From NCBI GenBank assembly GCA_017446455.1, contig JAFSQV010000067.1:1-50914 (forward strand): a stretch of DNA of 50,914 nucleotides. Reading direction: 5' to 3'. Shown one piece after another: positions 17,106-25,410 of this stretch. Both the position numbers and the translations under genes were made by a program. This stretch comes from Paludibacteraceae bacterium (GTDB taxonomy: Bacteria > Bacteroidota > Bacteroidia > Bacteroidales > Paludibacteraceae). Under the pieces are notes generated by a model, which was not told the DNA's origin, ran no database searches, and saw only the letters and a list, made by a program, of their open reading frames with translations. Position 1 is the first letter of the stretch, and the number at the start of each line of letters is the position of its first letter.

Positions 17106-19866
17106 GTTGTGTTTTTATAATTTCGGCAAGGTATTTGCCGGTGTAACTTTCTTTGCATTGCGCGACTTCTTCCGGAGTGCCGGCACATACGATACGTCCG
17201 CCTTGCGTGCCGCCTTCAGGACCTAAGTCAATCACGTGGTCTGCCGCCAAAACAACTGCCGGATTGTGCTCGATGATAATCACTGTGTGGCCTTTGCTGA
17301 TTAGGCGGTTTAAGGCATTGAGCAGCACTTCGATATCTTTATGATGCAGGCCCGTGGTGGGTTCGTCAAAGACGAAAATCGTCGGCTTGTTATCTTCGGA
17401 GGCCAAGAACGAGGCCAGCTTCACGCGCTGGCTCTCGCCGCCTGAGAGTGTGCTGCTGCTTTGTCCCAATTGCACATAGCCGATACCGACGTCTTGCAGC
17501 GGTTTGAGTCGCTTTACGATCTTTGTGCACTCCGGGTCTTCGCTGAAGAAATCCACCGCTTGGTTCACCGTCATGCAGAGGATGTCGTATATCGACTTGC
17601 CGCGGTAATGAACGTCGAGGATGTCTTGTTTGAACCGCTTTCCGTGGCATTGCTCGCATTCCAACACGAGGTCCGCCATGAACTGCATCTCAATCGTGAT
17701 GGTTCCTTCGCCTTGACAGGTCTCGCAGCGTCCGCCAGGGGTGTTAAACGAGAAATGCGAAGGGCTCAGGCCCAACTGCTTGGCTAAGGGCTGCTCGGCA
17801 TAGAGACGGCGTATCTCGTCGTACGCTTTGAGATAGGTTACGGGATTGCTGCGGCTGGAGCGGCTCAGCGGATTCTGGTCCACAAACTCGATATCTTGCA
17901 TCAAGTGCAGACTGCCGTGCAGTTGGCCGAAATCACCCGTGTGCTCAGCGAATACTCCACCGTAGTGTTTCTTCAGCGCTGGGTAGAGCACTTTGCTCAC
18001 CAGACTCGATTTGCCGCTTCCACTCACACCCGTCACTACGGTCATTACGTGCAGCGGAAAACGCACCGTGAGGTTTTGTAGGTTGTTTTCGCACGCCCCT
18101 TCTACCTCGATATAGTTGTTCCAATGCCGCCGCTGCGTCGGGATAGTATAGGTGAAGAGTTCCGGTCGCGGTTTGCCTTCATACACCACTTCTCCGCCCA
18201 AGCGACCGGCTTTCGGACCTATCTCAATAATATGATCGGCCGCTGCGATGATATCTTCGTCGTGCTCCACGACCACAATCGTGTTGCCTAAGTCGCGCAA
18301 CTCCTTTAGGACATGAATCAGACGCTCTGTGTCGCGCGGATGGAGTCCGATAGAGGGTTCGTCCAGCACGTAGAGTGAACCTACGAGACTGCTGCCTAAG
18401 GACTTGGCCAATTGGATACGTTGACTCTCGCCGCCCGACAGGGTGTTACTCATTCGGTTGAGCGTCAGGTAACTCAATCCTACGTCTTGCATGAACTGCA
18501 AGCGTTTGTCTATCTCCACGAGTAGTATCTCGGCCGTCTGGCGCTCGATATCCGTCAACTCGATGTGCCGGAACCACTCCTGTAGTTCGGATAGCGGCAT
18601 AGTGCAGAGTGCTTGGATGTTCTTGCCGTTGATAAGCACGTAACTTGTCTCTTTCCGAAGGTGTAACCCGTGGCATGCGGGGCAGGTCGTGCGACCTTTA
18701 TACCGCGCCAAGAGCACTTTGTATTGCAAGCGGTTGTATTGCTTGGACTCCAATTCATGGAAGAAATCATTCAGCCCGCGGAAGTATTCGTTTCCGGTCC
18801 AAATCAGGTGTTTCTGTTCTTGCGTCAAGGCATAGAAAGGCGTGTGAATAGGGAATCCGAACTTCGCGGCATTCATCACCAGCGCATCCTGCCATTCTTT
18901 CATCTTCTCGCCCTGCCAGCATGCGATAGCCTGTTCGTAAATCGACTTCGACTTGTCGGGAACGACTAAGTCCGGATCGATGCCGGTCACTACGCCGATT
19001 CCTTTGCACTCAGGGCAAGCGCCTACGGGATTGTTGAAATCGAAGAGGTGCTCGCTGGGTTCGATAAACTGTATTCCGTCTGCCTCGAAGCGCTCGGAGA
19101 ACACTTTTGTCCTTGGTACATTATCCTTTGTCCCTTGTACATTGTCCCTTCGTACATTAACTTGGCATTCGCCCTTCCCTTCAAAGAACGCAGTCTGCAC
19201 ACTGTCCGCAAAGCGGTTACTCGTCGCTTGCTCGTGATCTACTACCACGCGATCCACTAGCAGATACGCGTCGTGTCCTTCTGCCTGTTTCCAGGTCTCG
19301 GCATCCAGACGCACCGTGTCGCCGTCAATGAGCAAGCGGCTAAAACCCTGACTGAGCCACAAAGCTAACTGCTCTCGCAGCGTTCGCCCTTCCGGCAGAA
19401 TGATGGGACTCAGCAGGTACAAGCGTGTTCCTTTCGGTTGTTGCTCCATGTAGGCGACCACATCGCGGATCGTGTTTTTCTTCACTTCTTCCCCGCTCAC
19501 GGGCGAGTACGTCCTGCCTACGCGCGCGTACAAAAGCTTCAAATAGTCGTAAATCTCCGTCACGGTGCCTACCGTGGAACGGGGATTGCGACTACTTACT
19601 TTCTGTTGAATAGCGATAGCCGGTGGGATACCTTCAATCTTCTCTACGTCGGGTTTCTGCATACGCCCCATAAATTGGCGCGCGTATGCACTAAGACTCT
19701 CCACGTATCGCCGCTGGCCCTCCGCATACAAGGTATCGAACGCCAGCGAACTCTTGCCGCTGCCGCTCACACCCGTCACCACAACCAACTTATTGCGCGG
19801 TATATCTACCGTCACATGTTTCAGGTTGTGGGTGTCCGCTCCTTCTATGCGAATTATTTCCTGCAA
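17086..19866 (-). CDS. uvrA: Excinuclease ABC subunit A
   Basis: DNA damage sensor of nucleotide excision repair, 926 residues, close to the family length. It has Walker A motifs TGVSGSGKSSLAFDTLYAEG (residues about 31-50) and TGVSGSGKSSLVSKV, signature motifs LSGGESQRI and LSGGESQRVKLAS, Walker B LYVLDEPSIGLHPRD and FVFDEPTTGLHHKD, and zinc Cys pairs (CPECKG, CPACHG, CETCQG with CEQCHG). Residues about 237-253, in the insertion domain, are coded by the TTGTCCC/TTGTACA array at 19107-19156 (NVQGTKDNVPRTK). It overlaps both neighbours (13 bases upstream, 20 downstream). Confidence 0.96.
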   Translation of the reverse strand: MQEIIRIEGADTHNLKHVTVDIPRNKLVVVTGVSGSGKSSLAFDTLYAEGQRRYVESLSAYARQFMGRMQKPDVEKIEGIPPAIAIQQKVSSRNPRSTVGTVTEIYDYLKLLYARVGRTYSPVSGEEVKKNTIRDVVAYMEQQPKGTRLYLLSPIILPEGRTLREQLALWLSQGFSRLLIDGDTVRLDAETWKQAEGHDAYLLVDRVVVDHEQATSNRFADSVQTAFFEGKGECQVNVRRDNVQGTKDNVPRTKVFSERFEADGIQFIEPSEHLFDFNNPVGACPECKGIGVVTGIDPDLVVPDKSKSIYEQAIACWQGEKMKEWQDALVMNAAKFGFPIHTPFYALTQEQKHLIWTGNEYFRGLNDFFHELESKQYNRLQYKVLLARYKGRTTCPACHGLHLRKETSYVLINGKNIQALCTMPLSELQEWFRHIELTDIERQTAEILLVEIDKRLQFMQDVGLSYLTLNRMSNTLSGGESQRIQLAKSLGSSLVGSLYVLDEPSIGLHPRDTERLIHVLKELRDLGNTIVVVEHDEDIIAAADHIIEIGPKAGRLGGEVVYEGKPRPELFTYTIPTQRRHWNNYIEVEGACENNLQNLTVRFPLHVMTVVTGVSGSGKSSLVSKVLYPALKKHYGGVFAEHTGDFGQLHGSLHLMQDIEFVDQNPLSRSSRSNPVTYLKAYDEIRRLYAEQPLAKQLGLSPSHFSFNTPGGRCETCQGEGTITIEMQFMADLVLECEQCHGKRFKQDILDVHYRGKSIYDILCMTVNQAVDFFSEDPECTKIVKRLKPLQDVGIGYVQLGQSSSTLSGGESQRVKLASFLASEDNKPTIFVFDEPTTGLHHKDIEVLLNALNRLISKGHTVIIIEHNPAVVLAADHVIDLGPEGGTQGGRIVCAGTPEEVAQCKESYTGKYLAEIIKTQHEKLKV
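19107..19156 (-). repeat. In-frame heptamer array (TTGTCCC/TTGTACA family) inside uvrA
   Basis: On the plus strand the stretch divides into consecutive 7-bp units such as TTGTCCT, TGGTACA, TTATCCT, TTGTCCC (twice) and TTGTACA, ending in one 8-bp unit. Related units occur in rimO at 22021-22056 and, in opposite orientation, at 46981-47033. Confidence 0.85.
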
Positions 19867-21011
19867 GCTTCTTCTGCCTCTCGAAGTATCCGCTTATACG
19901 CTGCACTGGTGGTGTCCATCTGCGCTTTCGTTAGTTTCGGAACGCGAATAGGAGTACCTACATCGATATTATCGGGATTGGAAATATGATCTTTATTCGC
20001 TTCGTAGATGTACGGCCAATAGGCCTTGCTGCCATAGAAGCGTTTTGCCATCCACGTCAGGCGACTCGCCTCGTGCATAGGCTCGATCGTGATAAGACCA
20101 TCATATATGTCCTCACGCACCGTCGGTTGTTCTACCTTCTCCTCCTCTTCCTCCGCTTCATCGGTAATTGCCATGAATTCTGCCAAGATTTGCTCCGGTG
20201 TCAACTCCTCTTCTCCGGCTTCCACTTCTTCAACTACCTCATTGGGGGCAGTAACAGGCTCCGGTTCGGGTTTCGTAACGATTGGTGCAATCGGTGCAAC
20301 TTGTTCCGTTTGCGCCTTATTCGGGATGAAAGAATCAATCAGATTGCCCAATTGGCTACGCAGGAAGAAATACCCCACTAAGAGCAACGCTAGCAGAATC
20401 ACCACACAAATCATCGTGTCGCGCAAGAAATGATTCTTTTTCTCCGGTTTTGCAGGCTCCGGTTCTAGAGCGGGCTGTGCCTGAGGTGCGTAGAACACCG
20501 GTTCGGGCTCTTTTGCGGGTTCTTCCTGAACTTCCGGTTCTTTTGCGGGTTCTTCCTGAATTTCCGGTTCTTTTACGGGCTCTTCTGCCTCCTTCGGACT
20601 CTGTCCGAGTTCTCCTAAGATATCAACAATCTCCTCGGCCTGCGATCCCAATTTCTTGATCGGGTCCACTTCGGAAACTTCGTTTTGCTTCCCTTCGGGT
20701 AAAGGCAGCGAGGAGACGCCTCCTCCGCGCTCGATCAACTCTTTCACACCTGCTTCGGGCACGAAAGCGACCTTGTTATATCCCTCGATGGTAATGGCTT
20801 CTCCGGTGGCTACATTCACACTCTTACGGGGTGCGACTGCTTGTAGTTTGAAGATGCCTAAACCGTTGATTTTTACTTGTTTATCGGTCTTTAGAGCCTC
20901 TACGATCTCTGCGTTCAATGCGGTCAGGAAAGCGTTTGCTTCTTTCTCACTCACTCCTGCGCGAGACGCCAAAGTGCGGCGTAACTCGGTCCAACTAAGT
21001 TTCTCTGCCAT
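19854..21011 (-). CDS. HU-like protein fused to a membrane anchor and a LysM-like domain
   Basis: A 385-residue fusion. Residues 1-95 are an HU/IHF-like DNA-binding domain (LRRTLASRAGVSEKEANAF, then VKINGLGIFKLQ and APRKSVNVATGE). An acidic Pro/Glu-rich linker with three 30-bp repeats (EEPAKEPE) follows. A single membrane helix (TMICVVILLALLLVGYFF) lies at about 205-222. After another acidic linker, residues about 310-365 are LysM-like (LTWMAKRFYGSKAYWPYIYEANKD, then IDVGTPIRVP). The layout would put the HU part in the cytoplasm and the LysM part in the periplasm, linking DNA with the envelope; this is inference. It starts three bases after the HU gene and overlaps uvrA by 13. Confidence 0.82.
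   Translation of the reverse strand: MAEKLSWTELRRTLASRAGVSEKEANAFLTALNAEIVEALKTDKQVKINGLGIFKLQAVAPRKSVNVATGEAITIEGYNKVAFVPEAGVKELIERGGGVSSLPLPEGKQNEVSEVDPIKKLGSQAEEIVDILGELGQSPKEAEEPVKEPEIQEEPAKEPEVQEEPAKEPEPVFYAPQAQPALEPEPAKPEKKNHFLRDTMICVVILLALLLVGYFFLRSQLGNLIDSFIPNKAQTEQVAPIAPIVTKPEPEPVTAPNEVVEEVEAGEEELTPEQILAEFMAITDEAEEEEEKVEQPTVREDIYDGLITIEPMHEASRLTWMAKRFYGSKAYWPYIYEANKDHISNPDNIDVGTPIRVPKLTKAQMDTTSAAYKRILREAEEACRK
20511..20590 (-). repeat. 30-bp tandem repeat in the HU-LysM linker
   Basis: Two near-identical 30-bp units at 20511-20540 and 20541-20570, differing in one base, are followed by a diverged partial third. They code for the acidic linker EEPAKEPEVQ-type repeats. Confidence 0.85.
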
Positions 21012-21014
21012 AGC

Positions 21015-21293
21015 TTAGATCTTTTTGAGTTCGTGTTTTAAGTTATCCACCGGGCGGAACACCAATTGGTTCTTTCCCGGACTTATCGTGCGCTCGCCTG
21101 TTCGCGGATGAACAATCGTACGCGGTGCACGTTCTTTCACCTCCAACGCACCAAATCCTTGCAGCGACACCGCTTTGCCTGCCATCAGGTTCTCACGCAG
21201 AATGGCATTGTTTGTGCTCAGCAGGTGTTCCACTTGCTTCTTGCTGAAACCGGTAGCAGTTGCTATCCGGCTGATTAAATCTTTCGTCAACAT
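21015..21293 (-). CDS. HU family DNA-binding protein
   Basis: A 92-residue stand-alone HU/IHF-type nucleoid protein. It starts MLTKDLISRIATATGFSKKQ. It has the core QGFGALEVKERAPRT and the DNA-arm segment HPRTGERTISPGKNQLVFRP, including the Pro that intercalates in family structures. It lies six bases after rimO and three bases before the HU-LysM fusion, so a free and a membrane-tethered HU-like protein are made from adjacent genes. Confidence 0.92.
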   Translation of the reverse strand: MLTKDLISRIATATGFSKKQVEHLLSTNNAILRENLMAGKAVSLQGFGALEVKERAPRTIVHPRTGERTISPGKNQLVFRPVDNLKHELKKI

Positions 21294-21299
21294 GATATC

Positions 21300-22688
21300 T
21301 TATGGTATTATTTTTCCGTATAAATCAAACTCTTCCGCCTTCGTGATCTCCACATTATAGAACTCTCCGACTTTCAACTCCTCCACTTCTTTCAACTCTA
21401 AACTCTCAATTTTCAACTTTTCTATCAGCACTTCGCAATCCACTTCGGGACTGTCGAATTGGGTACGACCAATCCAATAGTCGCCGTCTTGTCGGTCGAT
21501 TATTACGCGCTCGGTCTTTCCTACGAATTTGTTCATCAACTCCGCACTAATCTCCTGTTGGATAGCCATCAGTTCTGCAGCTCGCGCTTCCTTCACTTCC
21601 TGCGGCACGTCGTCTTTATAGTGTTTGTTTGCGTAGGTACCTTCTTCGTCGGAGTAGGCAAAACAACCCATTCGCTCAAACCGCATCGCTTTTATCCACG
21701 TCTTCAACGCTTCAAAATCTTCTTCTGTCTCGCCCGGATGACCCACCAGTAAAGTGGTTCGGATACAAATCCCCGGCACTTTGGCTCGAATCTTCTTTAT
21801 CAACGCATCTTGTTCTGCTTGCGTAATATGGCGCCGCATCAAACCCAACATGTGATCCGTGCAATGTTGCAAAGCAATGTCCAGATATTTGCATACATTC
21901 GCGTGTTTGGCCATTACGTCCAGGATGCCCTCCGGAAAATCGGTCGGGTAGGCATAATGTAGGCGAATCCATTCCACTCCCGGCACCTGCGCTATCTCAT
22001 CTATCAGTTCAGGCAATAGGTGTACCTTTGTACATTGTACATTGTCCCTTTGTACATTCAAATCCAGTCCGTAACTGCTCAAGTCCTGCGCGATGACGTT
22101 TAACTCCTTCACGCCTTGACTCACCAGCCATTTTACTTCCGCTAATATCTCCGCTTTCGGTCGACTTGTATGGCGTCCTGTGATTAGCGGAATGGCGCAA
22201 TAGGAACACATCCGGTTACAGCCCTCCGAAATCTTCAGATACGCATAGTGTTTGGGCGTGGTCAGTTTCCTCTCAAAATTGGAGCAACTTTCTACTTTAA
22301 ACCCTCCAACTTCTTTCAACTTTGAACTTTCAACTTTCAACTTTTCGGTAAGTTCGAGAAAGTCGAATTTACCGAAATAATAGTCCACCTCCGGCAGCTC
22401 GGCTTCGAGTTCCGCGCGGTAGCGCTCACTCAGACATCCCATCACGATCAACTTCCGCAGTTTGCCGTGCTTCTTTCGCTCGGCCATTTGGAGTATCATA
22501 TTGATGCTCTCTTCTTTGGCATCGCCGATAAATCCGCAGGTGTTGATGACACAGATTTCCCCTTTCGGATCTTGTGCATCATGCACGCACTTCCATCCGG
22601 CCGCTTCTAACTGCGGCATCACTCGCTCTGCGTCCACTAAGTTCTTAGAGCACCCCAGCGTTATAAAGTCAATAACTCCTTTTTGCAT
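21300..22688 (-). CDS. rimO: Ribosomal protein S12 methylthiotransferase RimO
   Basis: Radical-SAM methylthiotransferase of 462 residues that modifies an Asp of ribosomal protein S12. The N-terminal cluster cysteines are C13 (TLGCSKN), C51 (NTCGFIG) and C85 (MGCLSERY). The radical-SAM motif is C157, C161, C164 (GCNRMCSYC), and a TRAM domain ends the protein. Three in-frame heptamer arrays lengthen it: residues 114-133 (between the N-terminal and radical-SAM domains), 211-223, and about 422-440 in TRAM. The usual family length is about 430-440, which fits these being extra. The ATG at 22686-22688 is clear. Upstream is a structured repeat element and then recQ. Confidence 0.93.
   Translation of the reverse strand: MQKGVIDFITLGCSKNLVDAERVMPQLEAAGWKCVHDAQDPKGEICVINTCGFIGDAKEESINMILQMAERKKHGKLRKLIVMGCLSERYRAELEAELPEVDYYFGKFDFLELTEKLKVESSKLKEVGGFKVESCSNFERKLTTPKHYAYLKISEGCNRMCSYCAIPLITGRHTSRPKAEILAEVKWLVSQGVKELNVIAQDLSSYGLDLNVQRDNVQCTKVHLLPELIDEIAQVPGVEWIRLHYAYPTDFPEGILDVMAKHANVCKYLDIALQHCTDHMLGLMRRHITQAEQDALIKKIRAKVPGICIRTTLLVGHPGETEEDFEALKTWIKAMRFERMGCFAYSDEEGTYANKHYKDDVPQEVKEARAAELMAIQQEISAELMNKFVGKTERVIIDRQDGDYWIGRTQFDSPEVDCEVLIEKLKIESLELKEVEELKVGEFYNVEITKAEEFDLYGKIIP
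21371..21423 (-). repeat. CTTTCAA-family heptamer array in rimO (TRAM region), 53 bp
   Basis: Two heptamers, the 4-bp interruption ACTT at 21385-21388, then CTTTCAA followed by variants CTCTAAA, CTCTCAA and TTTTCAA and a closing CTTTTCT. Total is 53 bp, the same as the arrays at 37421 and 38467. It is translated in frame as KLKIESLELKEVEELKV. Confidence 0.88.
22021..22056 (-). repeat. TTGTACA/TTGTCCC heptamer array in rimO
   Basis: Units TGTACCT, TTGTACA (twice), TTGTCCC and an 8-bp TTTGTACA follow each other. It is translated on the minus strand as NVQRDNVQCTKV, very like the uvrA array's product. Confidence 0.87.
22288..22347 (-). repeat. CTTTCAA-family heptamer array in rimO (interdomain), 60 bp
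   Basis: Three heptamers, the interruption ACTT at 22309-22312, then CTTTCAA, CTTTGAA, CTTTCAA, CTTTCAA and a closing CTTTTCG. It is one unit longer than the 53-bp relatives and is translated in frame as LTEKLKVESSKLKEVGGFKV. Confidence 0.88.
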
Positions 22689-22753
22689 TTTGTCCTTTTG
22701 CTGTCCCCGCTCGTCGGGGATGTCTCCCCTTGCCGCGTGGCGCTCCCCTTGTC

Positions 22754-22935
22754 TTTATTTATGTTTATCGCTGACGCTGGCATGTCTGGAATGGTAAGCA
22801 ACCTTTGTTGCTGCGGGAATGGCTATCAAGGCGCGCTGCAAGCTTGCTTGTGAGAGCGTTTTGAGAGGCATTTACGCTTTGGGCGCGTGGCCCATAATTC
22901 CGAACATGATAGCGGCAGTGTTTATCTGTGTTTAT
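22754..22935. repeat. Structured intergenic element 1 (multi-hairpin, bounded by TTTAT direct repeats)
   Basis: The 254-bp rimO-recQ gap is mostly this 182-bp element. It begins with TTTATTTATGTTTAT (22754-22768) followed by CGCT, and ends with TTTATCTGTGTTTAT (22921-22935). The inside folds on itself: GGAAT 22788 with ATTCC 22897, CATGT 22781 with ACATG 22904, CGCT 22775 with AGCG 22911, CTG 22771 with CAG 22916. An inner hairpin AGCAA/TTGCT lies at 22797-22812. A second copy with the same ends but different arms lies at 34786-34958. The remainder, 22689-22753, holds a small GC hairpin (CCCCG/CGGGG near 22705-22719) and no promoter I can see. Confidence 0.7.
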
Positions 22936-22942
22936 TTACCAT

Positions 22943-25126
22943 TTAGTTGCCAAGTTCGCAGTGGAACTTCAATCGTACGAGCCTTACGTGCATTTCTTCG
23001 TAATAGTCTTCGCCCAACTCCTCCATCGCCTTGCGGATATTATCGTCGTCGGCGTTCTTGAAGTAGTCGTATATCTCTTCCTCCTCGTCGGGGTCCAGGA
23101 CTTCCTGAATGAAGTAGTTGATATCGATCTTTGTGCCGGAGAACACAATCGCCTCCAACTCGTCCATCATCTCCTCCATCGACATGCCGCAACTCTCCGC
23201 CAAATCGTCGAGGTCGACGCGTCGGTCGATAGCCTGAATGATCTGTTTCTTACGCGTCGACTTCTTCGCTACGGTGCGAATACGCATATCGTCCGGACGG
23301 ATGATTTCGTTTTCCTCCACGTACTCCTTGATGACGCGCAGGAACTCATCGCCATAACGCTTTGCTTTTGCGACACCTACGCCCGGGATGGTCAACAACT
23401 CCTCCATCGTGATGGGGTAGGTCGTAGCCATCGCTTCCAGACTCGGGTCTTGGAAGATCACAAACGGCGGTACATCGTTTTTCTTCGCCACCTTACGGCG
23501 TATATCTTTTAATATCGCGAAGAGCACCTCATCCGCCGCTGCGCACGTGGCAGCTGCGCCGTCCATCAGGTCGTCCTCATCGTTCTGTACCTCAATCGGC
23601 ACTTCGAACTTACCGGGCTTACGGATGAATTTCGTACCTTCTTTGGTGAGTTTCAAATCGCCATACGAATCGACGTCTTTCTTCAGCATGCCGACTACCA
23701 AGGCTTGACGAATGATCGCGTGGAGCGTGCTCTCTTCTTCGTCACTTGCCGCACCGAAATTCTCCAACTCTTCATGGTGGTAACTCAGCACTTCCGCCGT
23801 CTGGTTTCCATGCAGGATATCGACGATATGTTCCGCTTTCTGCTTCTCTTTTACCTGCTGAATGGTCTCCAGAATCAACTGCAGCAACTCACTTGCATCA
23901 ACCTGCTTGTAGGTCTTACGGCAGTTGTCGCAGTTACCGCATTTCTCCTCTGTATATTCCTCGCCGAAATAGTGCAGCAGCAGTTTGCGTCGGCAGATGG
24001 TGGACTCCGCATAACTTTGGGTCTCAAACAGCAACTGGTTGCCGATGCCGATCTCTTTGGGCGTCTTGTCTTTTTGGAAGCGACGCAGACGCTCGATATC
24101 ATCTGGGCTGTAGAAACAGATACACTGTCCTTCGCCGCCGTCTCGGCCTGCGCGACCCGTCTCCTGGTAATATCCCTCAAGCGATTTCGGGATGTCGTAG
24201 TGTACTACAAAGCGTACGTCCGGTTTGTCGATACCCATACCGAAGGCGATGGTCGCTACGATGACCTGCACTTCCTCCATCAGGAACGCATCCTGGTTCG
24301 CGGAGCGTGTCGCTGCGTCCATACCCGCGTGGTAGGGCCGCGCGGAGATACCGTTCACTTTCAGCACTTCTGCCAAGTCCTCCACTTCCTTGCGAGCCAG
24401 ACAGTAAACAATACCGCTCTTGCCTTCCATACTGCGTATGTAACGCACAAGATCCTTATCTACATCTGCCGTCTTTGGCCGTACTTCGTAATATAGGTTC
24501 GGACGATTAAAACTCGACTTGAAAACGGTTGCGTCCGGCATGCCGAGGTTCTTCTGGATATCCTTCTGCACCTTCGGTGTCGCCGTAGCCGTCAAGGCAA
24601 TGATCGGTGCCTTGCCGATGCGTTGCACCATACTGCGGATCTGGCTGTACTCCGGACGGAAATCGTGTCCCCACTCCGAGATACAATGCGCCTCATCGAC
24701 GGCATAAAAACTAATCTTCACGCCCTGCAGGAAGTCCACGTTCTCATTCTTCTGCAAACTTTCCGGCGCCAGATATAATAACTTCGTTCGTCCGCTCAAC
24801 ACATCGTCCTTCACTGCATTGATCTCCGGACGACTCAGACTCGAATTGATGAAATGCGCCACACCCGGCTCTTCCGAGTAGTTACGCATTGCATCTACCT
24901 GGTTCTTCATCAACGCAATAAGCGGCGAGATAACAATCGCCACGCCATCCATGATCAACGAGGGTAATTGGTAACAGAGACTCTTTCCTCCACCGGTCGG
25001 CATCAATACAAAGGTATCGTGACCATCCATCACATTGCGGATGATCGCCTCCTGATTGCCTTTGAACGTGTCAAAACCAAAATGCTCCCTCAGAGCTCCC
25101 ACTAACTGTTCATGTGTTACTTCCAT
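22943..25126 (-). CDS. recQ: ATP-dependent DNA helicase RecQ
   Basis: 3'-5' helicase of 727 residues. Helicase motifs are MPTGGGKSLCYQLP (Walker A, residues about 41-54), VDEAHCISEWGHDFRPEY (DEAH box), LTATATPKVQ, and QETGRAGRDGGEGQC (motif VI). A zinc-binding Cys set (CRRKLLL, then CGNCDNC) and winged-helix RQC domain follow. The HRDC-like domain lies at about 565-640 (LLTIPGVGVAKAKRYGDEFL). A long acidic C-terminal extension to residue 727 is common in Bacteroidota RecQ. The start at 25126 is preceded by its own promoter. This is the first gene of the minus-strand run, and no promoter is evident between it and rimO. Confidence 0.95.
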   Translation of the reverse strand: MEVTHEQLVGALREHFGFDTFKGNQEAIIRNVMDGHDTFVLMPTGGGKSLCYQLPSLIMDGVAIVISPLIALMKNQVDAMRNYSEEPGVAHFINSSLSRPEINAVKDDVLSGRTKLLYLAPESLQKNENVDFLQGVKISFYAVDEAHCISEWGHDFRPEYSQIRSMVQRIGKAPIIALTATATPKVQKDIQKNLGMPDATVFKSSFNRPNLYYEVRPKTADVDKDLVRYIRSMEGKSGIVYCLARKEVEDLAEVLKVNGISARPYHAGMDAATRSANQDAFLMEEVQVIVATIAFGMGIDKPDVRFVVHYDIPKSLEGYYQETGRAGRDGGEGQCICFYSPDDIERLRRFQKDKTPKEIGIGNQLLFETQSYAESTICRRKLLLHYFGEEYTEEKCGNCDNCRKTYKQVDASELLQLILETIQQVKEKQKAEHIVDILHGNQTAEVLSYHHEELENFGAASDEEESTLHAIIRQALVVGMLKKDVDSYGDLKLTKEGTKFIRKPGKFEVPIEVQNDEDDLMDGAAATCAAADEVLFAILKDIRRKVAKKNDVPPFVIFQDPSLEAMATTYPITMEELLTIPGVGVAKAKRYGDEFLRVIKEYVEENEIIRPDDMRIRTVAKKSTRKKQIIQAIDRRVDLDDLAESCGMSMEEMMDELEAIVFSGTKIDINYFIQEVLDPDEEEEIYDYFKNADDDNIRKAMEELGEDYYEEMHVRLVRLKFHCELGN

Positions 25127-25162
25127 ACTTGTGCTTTTCCTTCACTTTCTCAATTTGGGCTA

Positions 25163-25193
25163 CAAAAGTACGAATAATTTTTTATATGTGCAA
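25163..25193 (-). promoter_or_regulatory. recQ promoter
   Basis: Read on the minus strand, TTG (25193-25191, in TTGCACAT) is followed after 20 bases by TACTTTTG (25170-25163). This is the TTG-N20-TAnnTTTG form seen at the other promoters here. Confidence 0.7.
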
Positions 25194-25275
25194 TACCCTT
25201 CGCGATTTTTTGCAAAAAATACGTAATTTTTCTTATCTCTTTTCACTTTCATCGCATATTTAACAAATCAAACAG

Positions 25276-25298
25276 TATTATATACATAGTATATAATA
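25276..25298. promoter_or_regulatory. Perfect 10-bp inverted repeat (TATTATATAC / GTATATAATA)
   Basis: Arms at 25276-25285 and 25289-25298 with spacer ATA. The core TATAC-ATA-GTATA recurs, in mirror form, at 45450-45470 in another divergent intergenic region. It could be a dimeric-regulator operator; no regulator gene is in the window. Confidence 0.5.
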
Positions 25299-25311
25299 CA
25301 TAGAACAGCGG

Positions 25312-25330
25312 AAAAAAGGGAACCTTTTTT
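25312..25330. terminator. A/T-rich inverted repeat with T-run
   Basis: AAAAAAGG (25312-25319), spacer GAA, CCTTTTTT (25323-25330). The perfect 8-bp stem ends in a T-run and could serve as a weak bidirectional terminator or as part of a palindrome cluster. Confidence 0.4.
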
Positions 25331-25360
25331 CGTTGATAGCGGGCTCATTCGAATACCCAT

Positions 25361-25381
25361 TGTAGTTACTTTGTAACTACA
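25361..25381. promoter_or_regulatory. Perfect 9-bp inverted repeat (TGTAGTTAC / GTAACTACA)
   Basis: Arms 25361-25369 and 25373-25381 with spacer TTT. It is the third perfect palindrome within 106 bp of the recQ-MFS gap. It lies about 215 bp upstream of the MFS promoter. Function unknown. Confidence 0.5.
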
Positions 25382-25410
25382 CGTGTATGAGAATGATGAA
25401 CGCGCAGTGC

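Noticed and set aside
22689-22753. Promoter directly upstream of rimO
   Set aside because: I found no TAnnTTTG with a suitably spaced TTG on the minus strand; the small CCCCG/CGGGG hairpin lacks a T-run, so it is not called a terminator either.
22754-22935. rho-independent terminator or riboswitch for recQ or rimO
   Set aside because: The folded element lacks a T-run and recognisable aptamer core, and its boundaries recur at an unrelated locus, which fits a dispersed repeat better.
25276-25298. Invertible promoter (phase-variation switch) flanked by inverted repeats
   Set aside because: The inverted repeats have 3-bp spacers with no promoter between arms, and no invertase gene is present.
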